This document shows, in pieces, positions 1 through 5,461 of a stretch of DNA of 5,461 bases (positions are counted from its first letter, which is position 1; every line of letters starts with the position of its first letter). Under the pieces are notes generated by a model. It was not told the DNA's origin. It saw nothing but the letters and a program-made list of their open reading frames with translations, and made no database searches. Origin of the DNA: Bryobacterales bacterium (GTDB taxonomy: Bacteria > Acidobacteriota > Terriglobia > Bryobacterales > Bryobacteraceae); the NCBI GenBank assembly GCA_003487005.1, contig DNFG01000196.1, forward strand, positions 1-5,461. The letters are read 5' to 3'. A program made the translations under genes and the position numbers.

Positions 1-4
1 AATT

Positions 5-1279
5 ATGGAAACTCCCAAAAAGATCCCCTCTCGCCGGTCGTTCCTGACCGGGTCCACGGCGGCCAGTGCGGCCGCTTTCACGATCGTCAAGCCGGAACTG
101 GTCTCCGGTTGGGCGCCCTCGAAGCTGAAAGTGGGTTTGATCGGCGCGGGCGGCCGAGGCCGTCAGGCGGTGATTGACGCCATGCGCGGCGATCCGGCGG
201 TGGAATTGCACTCGATGGGCGACATTTTCGAGGACAAACTCGAGGGCAATCTGAACTGGTTGCGGCAGCAGGCCGAGAAAATGGGCATGGCGGACCGGAT
301 TCAGGTGAAGCCGGACACGCGGTTCGTGGGTTTTGAATCGTACAAAAAGGTGCTGGCGACCGACGTGGACGTGGTGTTTTTGACGGCGCCTCCCGGGTGG
401 CGTCCGGAGCATTTCGAAGCGTCGATCAAGGCGGGCAAGCACGTGTTCTGCGAGAAGCCTTTCGGGGTGGACGCGACGGGTGTGCGCCGGTGCATGGAAG
501 CGGCGCGGGAAGCGGAGCGGCGGCGGTTGACGGTGGTGTCGGGCGCGCAGCGGCGATCGGATCCGGCGTACACGGAGACGGTCGAGAAGTTGAAGAACGG
601 CGATTACGGGCAGGTGCTGGCGCTGTACGCTTACTGGGTCGGCACGCCGGTGATCCAGCAGGCCAAAGGCAAGGACCCGCGCTGGGGCGAGTTTGAATGG
701 CAGCACCGGAACTGGTATTCGAACCTGTGGATCTGCGGCGACCAGATCGTGGAGCAGCATCTGCACAACGTGGACGTCTGCAACTGGATCATGGGAATGC
801 ATCCGGTGAAGGTGCATGCCTCGGGCGGGGCGTCGTGGCGGCCGCAGGATGAAGTCCACGGCAACATTTACGACCATATTTCGGCCGATTTCGAGTATCC
901 GAACGGCGTGCGGATGTCGTCGTACTGCCGGCAGTACCCGCGCGGTCTGTTCCAGCGGGTGGCGGAGATCGTGGCTTGCTCGAAGGGCCGGCTGAACCTG
1001 AACCAGACGCCGGGCGGGCCGGGCTACGTGAACGAGCACACGAAGCTGTACAAGTCGATTCGCGGGGATGGTCCCTACATCAACGAAGCGATGGAAGTGG
1101 CCGAATCGACGCTGACGTGCATCATGGGCCGCGAGGCGGCGTATTCCGGGCTGGAGATCACCTGGGACATGATCATGAACTCGAAGCAGGACCTGATGCC
1201 GAAGCAGGGCCAGTGGGACTACAAGGCGACGAACCCGGTGCCGGAATTCCCGGTGCCTGGCAAGTACAAGTTCATTTAG
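5..1279 (+). CDS. Tat-exported Gfo/Idh/MocA family NAD(P)-dependent oxidoreductase
   Basis: A 424-residue protein, normal length for the exported Gfo/Idh/MocA oxidoreductases of Acidobacteriota and Planctomycetota. Residues 9-16 (SRRSFLTG) form a near-perfect twin-arginine motif followed by an Ala-rich stretch, so folded export with bound cofactor is expected. The Rossmann dinucleotide-binding loop is GLIGAGGRG at 44-52, and the family EKP motif is at 150-152 inside AGKHVFCEKPFG. The C-terminal domain has GDQIVEQHLHNVDVCNW at 245-261; His254 and Asp257 sit where the family usually has its catalytic His and neighbouring Asp. Members typically oxidise or reduce sugars, inositols or related polyols with NAD(P); the substrate cannot be read from sequence. 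Only four bases precede the ATG, so its ribosome-binding site and promoter are outside the window. The start is chosen because it places the Tat motif normally. A terminator-like hairpin follows. Family call is firm, substrate unknown. Confidence 0.95.
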   Translation: METPKKIPSRRSFLTGSTAASAAAFTIVKPELVSGWAPSKLKVGLIGAGGRGRQAVIDAMRGDPAVELHSMGDIFEDKLEGNLNWLRQQAEKMGMADRIQVKPDTRFVGFESYKKVLATDVDVVFLTAPPGWRPEHFEASIKAGKHVFCEKPFGVDATGVRRCMEAAREAERRRLTVVSGAQRRSDPAYTETVEKLKNGDYGQVLALYAYWVGTPVIQQAKGKDPRWGEFEWQHRNWYSNLWICGDQIVEQHLHNVDVCNWIMGMHPVKVHASGGASWRPQDEVHGNIYDHISADFEYPNGVRMSSYCRQYPRGLFQRVAEIVACSKGRLNLNQTPGGPGYVNEHTKLYKSIRGDGPYINEAMEVAESTLTCIMGREAAYSGLEITWDMIMNSKQDLMPKQGQWDYKATNPVPEFPVPGKYKFI

Positions 1280-1299
1280 CCGGGGTTCACTTTCTGGAC

Positions 1300-1335
1300 G
1301 GGGCCGGAATTCCGCGAGGGGTTCCGGCCCTTTAC
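1300..1335 (+). terminator. Intrinsic terminator-like hairpin after the oxidoreductase gene
   Basis: A perfect 9-bp stem is visible: GGGCCGGAA at 1301-1309 pairs with TTCCGGCCC at 1322-1330, with a 12-base loop. It is followed by TTTACTATT, a short and interrupted T-tract. It lies 21 bases after the oxidoreductase stop codon and ends 14 bases before the next ATG. The strong GC stem supports termination, but the weak U-tract means read-through into the DUF2891 gene is possible. Confidence 0.55.
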
Positions 1336-1344
1336 TATTGAGGG

Positions 1345-2370
1345 ATGCTAGTCGAAATGGCCTTTTTGCTGATGCCGGCGCTGGATGCGGGGACGGCGGA
1401 GCGCTTCGCGGAACTGGCGCTGTCGTGCGTGCATCGCGAGTATCCGAACAAGATCGCGCATGTGATGAACGGCGACGGGGACGCGCGGCCGCCTCGGGAG
1501 TTGACGCCGGCGTTTTACGGGTGTTTTGACTGGCATTCGTCGGTGCACGGGCACTGGCTGCTGGCGCGGCTGGCGCGTCTGTTTCCGGAGGCGGCGTTCG
1601 CGGAGCGGGCGCGGGCGGCGCTCGGGAAGAGCTTGACGGAGGAGAACCTGCGGCGGGAGGTGGAGTATTTCAACGCGCCGGGGCGGACGACGTTCGAACG
1701 GCCGTACGGGCTGGCGTGGCTGTTGACGCTGGCGCAGGAGTTGCGGGAGATGGGGAGTCCGCACGCGGCGGCGATGGCGCCGCTGGAGGGGGCGGTGGTG
1801 GAGCGGTTGTCCACCTGGCTGCCGAAGTTGTCGCATCCGGTGAGAAGCGGGGAGCACAGCCAGACGGCGTTCGCGCTGGGACTGGCGCTGGATTATGCGA
1901 GATCGGCGGGGGACCGGGCGCTGGAACAGTTATTACTGGAGCGCGCAACGAAGTTCTACGGGAAGGACGAGGGGTGTCCGGCGGGGTACGAGCCATCGGG
2001 GGAGGATTTTCTGTCGCCGTGCCTGGCGGAGGCCGATCTGATGAGGCGGGTGCTTGCGCCAGCGGAGTTCGGGCGATGGTTTGACCGGTTTCTGCCGGCG
2101 TTGCCGTATTCCGTGTTGACGGTGACGGACGCCACGGATGGCAAACTGGCGCATCTGGACGGGTTGAATCTGAGCCGGGCGTGGATGCTGACGGGGATTG
2201 CGCGGGGGTTGCCGGAAGGGCACCCGAGGCGGGCGGCGCTGACGGCGATGGCGGAGGCACATGGGGCGGCGGGATTGAAGGCAGTGACGGGCGAGCATTA
2301 CGAGGGCGGGCACTGGCTGGGGAGTTTCGCGGTGTACCTGGTGTCGGGGCGCGGTTTGACGGGGCGCTGA
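1345..2370 (+). CDS. DUF2891 family protein
   Basis: A 341-residue protein that I recognise as DUF2891 from several conserved blocks. These are FYGCFDWHSSVHGHW (57-71), RPYGLAWLL (119-127), HPVRSGEHSQTAFAL (164-178), YEPSGEDFLSP (215-225), HLDGLNLSRAW (270-280) and EHYEGGHWLGSF (317-328). The invariant His, Trp, Asp and Glu residues and the regularly spaced helical segments resemble a helical-toroid glycan-active enzyme; that fold is my inference, and the biochemical function of the family is unknown to me. No signal peptide or membrane segment is visible, so a cytoplasmic location is likely. The start is uncertain. The ATG at 1345 directly abuts GAGGG (1340-1344), which is too close for a normal ribosome-binding site. 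The in-frame ATG at 1357 gives a 12-base spacing. Conserved sequence begins well after both. Length is close to that expected for the family. Confidence 0.85.
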   Translation: MLVEMAFLLMPALDAGTAERFAELALSCVHREYPNKIAHVMNGDGDARPPRELTPAFYGCFDWHSSVHGHWLLARLARLFPEAAFAERARAALGKSLTEENLRREVEYFNAPGRTTFERPYGLAWLLTLAQELREMGSPHAAAMAPLEGAVVERLSTWLPKLSHPVRSGEHSQTAFALGLALDYARSAGDRALEQLLLERATKFYGKDEGCPAGYEPSGEDFLSPCLAEADLMRRVLAPAEFGRWFDRFLPALPYSVLTVTDATDGKLAHLDGLNLSRAWMLTGIARGLPEGHPRRAALTAMAEAHGAAGLKAVTGEHYEGGHWLGSFAVYLVSGRGLTGR

Positions 2371-2398
2371 CAGGGGGGGGCATACTGAAAGGGGAATC

Positions 2399-2403
2399 GG
2401 AGG
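2399..2403 (+). promoter_or_regulatory. Ribosome-binding site for the AsmA-like gene
   Basis: GGAGG lies four bases before the ATG at 2408, in a purine-rich context. The spacing is short but it supports this start, which also places the basic residues and membrane segment at the very N terminus. The preceding 37-bp gap also holds a run of eight G (2373-2380) and no clear promoter, so co-transcription with the DUF2891 gene is likely. Confidence 0.6.
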
Positions 2404-2407
2404 CGAG

Positions 2408-4018
2408 ATGCGCAAGAAAAAGTTCTGGTTGTGGGCGGGCGGCGTATTGGCGCTGGTCCTGATTGGGCTGACGGTGGCGGGGATCGTGCTGTCGAGGCGA
2501 TTTGAGCCGTTTATCAAAGAGCAGACGGTGCTGTATCTGGAGAAGCGGTTCGACAGTCAGGTGGAATTGGGGAGCCTGACGGTGTCGATGCCGATGAAGT
2601 CGCCGCTGCAGGTGTTGTTGAACAAGGGGCGCGGGGCGCAGGTGAAGGTGGAAGGGCGGACCATTGCGCTGCGGCATCAGGGGAGGACGGATGTACCGCC
2701 GATGTTTGCGATGGACCGCTTTCTGTTCGAGGTGGATCTCCACACGCTGTGGGAGAAGCCGGCGCATGTAAGAATCGTGCGGCTGGAGGGGATGACGCTG
2801 AACCTGCCGCCGAAGGGGGAAAGGCCTTCGCTGGGTGGAGGGGCGGCGCCGGAACCGGAGGCCGGGACAGGAGAGGCGCCGGAGGGGACGCCGGCGGTGA
2901 TTATCGACGAGATCATCGCGGATGGAACGAAGTTGACGCTGCTGCCGAAGGAGGAGACGAAAGCGCCGCTGATTTTCGATATTCACAAGCTGAAATTGAC
3001 GACCGCGGGGCCGGGCGTGGCGATGAATTACGACGCGGAGTTGACGAACGCGAAGCCGCCGGGGTTGATTCAGGCGAAGGGGTCGTTCGGGCCGTGGGTG
3101 GCGGGGGAGCCGTCGCAATCGGCGATTGACGGGAATTACGTGTTTGAGAAGGCGGATTTGGGGGTATTCAAGGGGATTGCGGGCACGTTGAGTTCGAAGG
3201 GGAAGTTTTCTGGGGTGCTGGCGCGGATGGATGTGGAGGGGGTGACGGAGACGCCCGATTTCCGGCTGACGATGGGCGGGGAAGCGGTGCCGCTGCGGAC
3301 GGAGTACAAGGCGGTGGTGGATGGGACGAACGGGAACACGCTGCTGGAGCCGGTGATTGCGCGGTTGGGATCGACGGTGTTCGAGTGCCGGGGCGGGGTG
3401 GTGCGCGGGCGGGAGGAGATTGGCAAGTCGGTGATTCTCGATGTGGTGATGAAGGAGGGGCGGATCGACGATGTGCTGAAGCTGGCGATGAAGGGGGGGA
3501 AGCCGTTTCTGACCGGGGGCGTGGGTCTGAAGTTGAAGTTCGACCTGCCGCCGGGGCAGGGGGAGGTGGCGGACCGGTTGCGCATTTCGGGGAATTTCGA
3601 TCTGCGGGATGCCAATTTCACGAGCGCGACGGTGCAGGACAAGATTGACGAATTCAGCCGGCGGGGGCAGGGGCGGCCGAAGGACGAGGCGATCGAGGAG
3701 GTGCCGACGAATCTGAAAGGGACGTTTTCGATGGCGGACGGGGTGATGCGGTTTTCGGAGCTGTTCTTTAATATTCCAGGGGCGGATGTGGATTTGAAGG
3801 GGCGGTACCGGTTCGCGGACGAATCGCTGGCGTTCCGGGGCAAGATGCGGCTGGAGGCGAAGGTGTCGCAGACGCAGACGGGGTGGAAGCGGATTTTGCT
3901 GAAGCCGGTGGACCCGTTCTTCTCGAAGCAGGGGGCGGGGACGCTGTTGTCGATTCAGATTGCGGGGAGCCGGGCGAATCCGGAGTTTGGGCGTGACCGG
4001 GGGATTGATATCGACTGA
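2408..4018 (+). CDS. AsmA-like membrane-anchored envelope protein
   Basis: A 536-residue protein with a basic N terminus (MRKKK) and one hydrophobic segment at about residues 6-28, so it is probably anchored in the inner membrane with the bulk in the periplasm. After the anchor comes an AsmA-type start (FEPFIKEQTVLYLEKRFDSQVELGSL). A Gly/Pro/Ala/Glu-rich linker spans 137-163. A long region of alternating beta-strand-like sequence follows, and a C-terminal AsmA-like block contains PGADVDLKGRY (457-467), KPVDPFF (499-505) and GAGTLLSIQIAGSRANPEFG (509-528). AsmA-family proteins are linked to outer-membrane biogenesis and, in larger relatives, to lipid transfer between membranes; a role in envelope maintenance is inferred here. 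The whole architecture matches AsmA-like proteins I recall from Acidobacteriota. The last 22 codons before the final one are nearly duplicated 1070 bp downstream, suggesting that the 3' end was the target of an insertion. The gene ends 15 bases from the convergent gene. Confidence 0.82.
   Translation: MRKKKFWLWAGGVLALVLIGLTVAGIVLSRRFEPFIKEQTVLYLEKRFDSQVELGSLTVSMPMKSPLQVLLNKGRGAQVKVEGRTIALRHQGRTDVPPMFAMDRFLFEVDLHTLWEKPAHVRIVRLEGMTLNLPPKGERPSLGGGAAPEPEAGTGEAPEGTPAVIIDEIIADGTKLTLLPKEETKAPLIFDIHKLKLTTAGPGVAMNYDAELTNAKPPGLIQAKGSFGPWVAGEPSQSAIDGNYVFEKADLGVFKGIAGTLSSKGKFSGVLARMDVEGVTETPDFRLTMGGEAVPLRTEYKAVVDGTNGNTLLEPVIARLGSTVFECRGGVVRGREEIGKSVILDVVMKEGRIDDVLKLAMKGGKPFLTGGVGLKLKFDLPPGQGEVADRLRISGNFDLRDANFTSATVQDKIDEFSRRGQGRPKDEAIEEVPTNLKGTFSMADGVMRFSELFFNIPGADVDLKGRYRFADESLAFRGKMRLEAKVSQTQTGWKRILLKPVDPFFSKQGAGTLLSIQIAGSRANPEFGRDRGIDID
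3951..4014 (+). repeat. Direct repeat copy A (3' end of the AsmA-like gene)
   Basis: These 64 bases match 5021-5084 at 58 positions with no gaps. The stretch 3971-4008 (38 bases) is identical to 5041-5078. The copy is in frame as the final codons of the AsmA-like gene. The six differences from the other copy give one synonymous change and four amino-acid changes (Q/R, S/Q, D/E, D/E). Confidence 0.95.
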
Positions 4019-4020
4019 GT

Positions 4021-4093
4021 ATCGAGCGGGCTTCAGTGAGCGAGAAGATGGCTCTCCATGAGGCGGTAAAACTGAGACCGAAACCCGCTCGAT
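4021..4093. repeat. 10-bp perfect inverted repeat at the convergent gene ends
   Basis: ATCGAGCGGG at 4021-4030 is the exact reverse complement of CCCGCTCGAT at 4084-4093, with 53 bases between the arms. The left arm lies just after the AsmA-like stop codon and before the stop of the minus-strand gene; the right arm is inside that gene. The loop is too long for a classic intrinsic terminator. It may be a long-range RNA stem or chance. Confidence 0.4.
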
Positions 4094-4974
4094 TTGGCGG
4101 CGACTTCGGCCAGCAGAGTTCTTACCTGATCGGGACTGTCAGCCATGGTCATGGTCAGCAATTGTTCCTTTTCGGGGGAGAAGTCGTGGAGGCGGGCTGC
4201 AAGGGCCAACTCGTTTCTGACCGCGGTGAACAGGTCACCGCCAGGAATTATCTTGGGGCCGAGTATGTAAACCTGAGCGCTGTTGTTGTCCAGATTCAGC
4301 CTCTCCAGGATCTCGTTCCGCAACCAATCTGACATTTTGACATCGCCGGTGTCCAAAGCCGGGTTGGCAAATTCCGCATTGCCGTCCGGATCCAAGTGCC
4401 CGGAGAAGTGCGCGGCGACCAAGCCAGGAAGCGATTTGGAGACGATGGAGAAGCCAGTGGCTGAAGCTCCGGGAACCAGTCTTTCGCGGACGTCGGAGTC
4501 GGTGGCGTGCCTGCCGATAAAGGCACGTGAAATGGGGGGCTTGTCCTGATTGATTCCGACAAGTGACCAATATTCGGGTGTTTGAACAGTCTCCACCGGT
4601 CCGAGGGCATCTACCCAGAACAAGTGAATCCACTGTTGCGCGTCGGGCTGATTCGCGACGGTGTAGTTGTACTCATAGGCGTCTTCGACTTTGCGAATCG
4701 TCGCAGTGACAACGGGAAGAACGTGAACACGTCTTCTGAAACTCAAGTCGAGCGCCCGCTGATCTGATTTCGTGGTGGCGCCACGCGCGGCCAAATTGCC
4801 ATCCGCATCGATCCACAGCCTGTCGTTTGGCCCTGGCTGGGGCGCAGGGGGAGGGATGACGGGTCCTACCCGGGTCTTCACCGCAATCCTCTTCTTTGCC
4901 GCCGGCGGGCCCTGCCACGCCGCAAGAAAAACCAATGGGGCCAACAGGAACAAGACAACAGGAGCCGCTCTCAT
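4033..4974 (-). CDS. Secreted protein of unknown function (inserted gene)
   Basis: A 313-residue protein. The start at 4974 is chosen over the longer open frame because it begins with a clear signal peptide (residues 1-19, MRAAPVVLFLLAPLVFLAA) and has GAGG (4984-4987) nine bases upstream. The frame further upstream runs antisense to the sulfatase and reads as Arg/Pro/His-rich noise. After the signal peptide come basic residues, a Pro-rich linker (38-49), and a region at 83-193 that looks like an extracellular beta-sandwich: YEYNYTVAN (100-108), WIHLFWVD (115-122), then PGASATGFSIVSKSLPG (168-184). This pattern resembles secreted proteins I recall from Acidobacteriota, but I cannot name a family. 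The last third (about 205-313) is mostly helical in character. No cell-wall or membrane anchor is visible at the C terminus. GC by hand count of five 60-base lines is about 50-62%, lower than most of the neighbouring sequence. The gene faces against all its neighbours and sits between direct repeats, which suggests acquisition. Confidence 0.8.
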   Translation of the reverse strand: MRAAPVVLFLLAPLVFLAAWQGPPAAKKRIAVKTRVGPVIPPPAPQPGPNDRLWIDADGNLAARGATTKSDQRALDLSFRRRVHVLPVVTATIRKVEDAYEYNYTVANQPDAQQWIHLFWVDALGPVETVQTPEYWSLVGINQDKPPISRAFIGRHATDSDVRERLVPGASATGFSIVSKSLPGLVAAHFSGHLDPDGNAEFANPALDTGDVKMSDWLRNEILERLNLDNNSAQVYILGPKIIPGGDLFTAVRNELALAARLHDFSPEKEQLLTMTMADSPDQVRTLLAEVAAKSSGFRSQFYRLMESHLLAH

Positions 4975-4994
4975 CACCGTAAACCTCGCTTTCG

Positions 4995-5023
4995 ATATTG
5001 CCAGAAAGTGAACGTGGTGTCGA
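4995..5023 (-). promoter_or_regulatory. Possible sigma70-type promoter for the minus-strand gene
   Basis: On the minus strand, TCGACA (5018-5023, five of six matches to the -35 consensus) is followed after exactly 17 bases by CAATAT (4995-5000, three of six matches to the -10 consensus). Transcription would begin near 4988, giving a very short leader before the ATG at 4974. The -35 box falls in the leftover AsmA-like copy and the -10 in the non-repeated segment. The -10 match is weak, so this is a candidate only. Confidence 0.25.
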
Positions 5024-5088
5024 TCCGGATTGCGGGGCAGCGGGCGAATCCGGAGTTTGGGCGTGACCGGGGGATTGAGATCGAGTAA
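5014..5088 (+). pseudogene. 3'-terminal remnant of an AsmA-like gene
   Basis: In frame with the stop codon TAA at 5086-5088, this stretch encodes VVSIRIAGQRANPEFGRDRG followed by IEIE. That is the same C terminus as the AsmA-like protein at 2408-4018 (18 of 22 residues identical after the two valines). The rest of an AsmA-like gene is absent upstream: similarity stops at about 5014, where the non-repeated segment begins. It lacks the membrane anchor and everything except the tail, so it cannot be a functional AsmA protein. A GTG at 5008 could in principle start a peptide of about 26 residues. It ends nine bases before the sulfatase ATG, the spacing expected of an operon, so it probably marks the ancestral end of an AsmA-like gene that was directly followed by the sulfatase. 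Confidence 0.8.
5021..5084 (+). repeat. Direct repeat copy B (AsmA-like remnant)
   Basis: This is the partner of 3951-4014, offset by exactly 1070 bases, with 58/64 identical and a 38-base identical core at 5041-5078. Both copies hold the stop codon in the same register (4016 and 5086). The two copies bracket the minus-strand gene and little else. Confidence 0.95.
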
Positions 5089-5097
5089 AGTGGGCGC

Positions 5098-5461
5098 ATG
5101 CAGCGCCGGACGTTTCTTTCCCTGATGGGGGCCACGGCGGCCCAGCGGGTGTTTGCGCAACGGAGCACGCGTCCGCCGAACTTTGTGGTGGTGACGTGCG
5201 ACGACCTGGGTTACGGGGATGTGGGCGTGTTCGGTTCGACGAAGATCCGGACACCGCGGTTGAATGTCTTCGCCAGTTATTTGGGCACGAAGCTGGAGCA
5301 TTGTTACGCCGCGGCGCCGGTGTGTTCGCCATCGCGCGCCGGTCTGCTGACGGGGCGGACGCCGGACCGCTGCGGGGTGTACAACTGGATTCCGAACGAC
5401 AACAGGATGCACCTGCGGCGGGAGGAGACGACCGTGGCGACGCTGTTGCGGGACAGCGGCT
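5098..5461 (+). CDS. Sulfatase (formylglycine-dependent), N-terminal part, cut by window end
   Basis: The first 121 codons of a type I sulfatase are visible and the frame is open to the last base, so the gene continues outside the window. Residues 2-10 (QRRTFLSLM) with the following Ala-rich stretch look like a Tat or Sec-type export signal. PPNFVVVTCDDLGYGD (26-41) is the usual N-terminal strand, with metal-binding Asp35 and Asp36. CSPSR at 76-80, inside YAAAPVCSPSRAGLLTGR, is the formylglycine signature: Cys76 would be converted to the catalytic aldehyde and Arg80 is the conserved helper. GVYNWIP (94-100) matches sulfatases I recall from Planctomycetota and Acidobacteriota. The family hydrolyses sulfate esters, often on polysaccharides; the substrate is unknown. 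The start codon is fixed by the export signal; the upstream ribosome-binding site (AAAGTGGG) is weak. The maturation enzyme is not in view. The gene lies nine bases after the AsmA-like remnant. Confidence 0.92.
   Translation, partial: MQRRTFLSLMGATAAQRVFAQRSTRPPNFVVVTCDDLGYGDVGVFGSTKIRTPRLNVFASYLGTKLEHCYAAAPVCSPSRAGLLTGRTPDRCGVYNWIPNDNRMHLRREETTVATLLRDSG

Noticed and set aside
2373..2380. Run of eight G between the DUF2891 and AsmA-like genes, as a possible phase-variation tract
   Set aside because: It is short, lies outside the coding regions and not between clear promoter boxes, and G-runs of 6-7 are common on this strand.
1670..3118. A 482-codon open frame on the minus strand spanning the DUF2891 and AsmA-like genes
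   Set aside because: Its product is Arg/Pro/His-rich low-complexity sequence, it crosses two well-supported plus-strand genes, and such long antisense frames are expected in GC-rich DNA.
4772..5011. A 79-codon plus-strand open frame and similar short frames across 4036-4767
   Set aside because: They are antisense to the signal-peptide-bearing gene and have no ribosome-binding site or recognisable motif.
4019..5013. Insertion sequence with terminal inverted repeats
   Set aside because: No transposase is encoded, and comparing the two ends shows only a short TATCGA match, too weak to call terminal inverted repeats.
3971..5078. The repeat pair as a CRISPR-like or short tandem array
   Set aside because: There are only two copies, 1070 bp apart, and both are coding sequence of an AsmA-like C terminus.
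4975..5412. Upstream extension of the minus-strand gene to give a 459-residue protein
   Set aside because: The extra part is antisense to the sulfatase, rich in Arg, Pro and His, and would bury the clear signal peptide beginning at 4974.

Overview
The window is about 5.5 kb of GC-rich bacterial chromosome. The genes are tightly packed and the plus strand is markedly G-rich across the plus-strand genes. The gene set suggests Acidobacteriota, most likely the Bryobacterales/Solibacter group. It comprises a Tat-exported Gfo/Idh/MocA oxidoreductase, a DUF2891 protein, an AsmA-like protein with the C-terminal signature I associate with that phylum, and a Tat-type sulfatase. Planctomycetota or Verrucomicrobiota are possible but less likely. 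This assignment rests on recalled family resemblance, not on a search.

Layout. Positions 5-1279 (+) encode a Tat-signal Gfo/Idh/MocA oxidoreductase, followed by a terminator-like hairpin at 1301-1330. Positions 1345-2370 (+) encode a DUF2891 protein. A 37-bp gap leads to an AsmA-like, membrane-anchored protein at 2408-4018 (+). Fifteen bases further on, and convergent to it, is the end of a secreted protein of unknown function at 4033-4974 (-). Beyond that lie a short fragment at 5014-5088 (+) that repeats the 3' end of the AsmA-like gene, and the start of a sulfatase at 5098 (+), which is cut by the window end. The longest stretch without an intact gene is 123 bp (4975-5097).

The most interesting structure is at 3951-5088. 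The last 64 coding bases of the AsmA-like gene before its final base recur exactly 1070 bp downstream with 58/64 identity, including 38 identical bases, and with the stop codon in the same register. The single minus-strand gene between the two copies is visibly lower in GC than its neighbours. The simplest reading is that a one-gene cassette was inserted at the 3' end of the AsmA-like gene. The host gene stayed intact, a remnant of the 3' end was left behind, and an older AsmA-sulfatase gene pair was split. No recombinase or transposase is visible, so the mechanism is open.

Functionally, the oxidoreductase and the sulfatase fit export-linked carbohydrate or sulfated-glycan use, and the AsmA-like protein fits envelope maintenance. 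Nothing in the sequence proves that the genes form one pathway. Apart from the cassette-like insertion, the region looks like an ordinary chromosome of its group, and I see no clear new multi-gene system.
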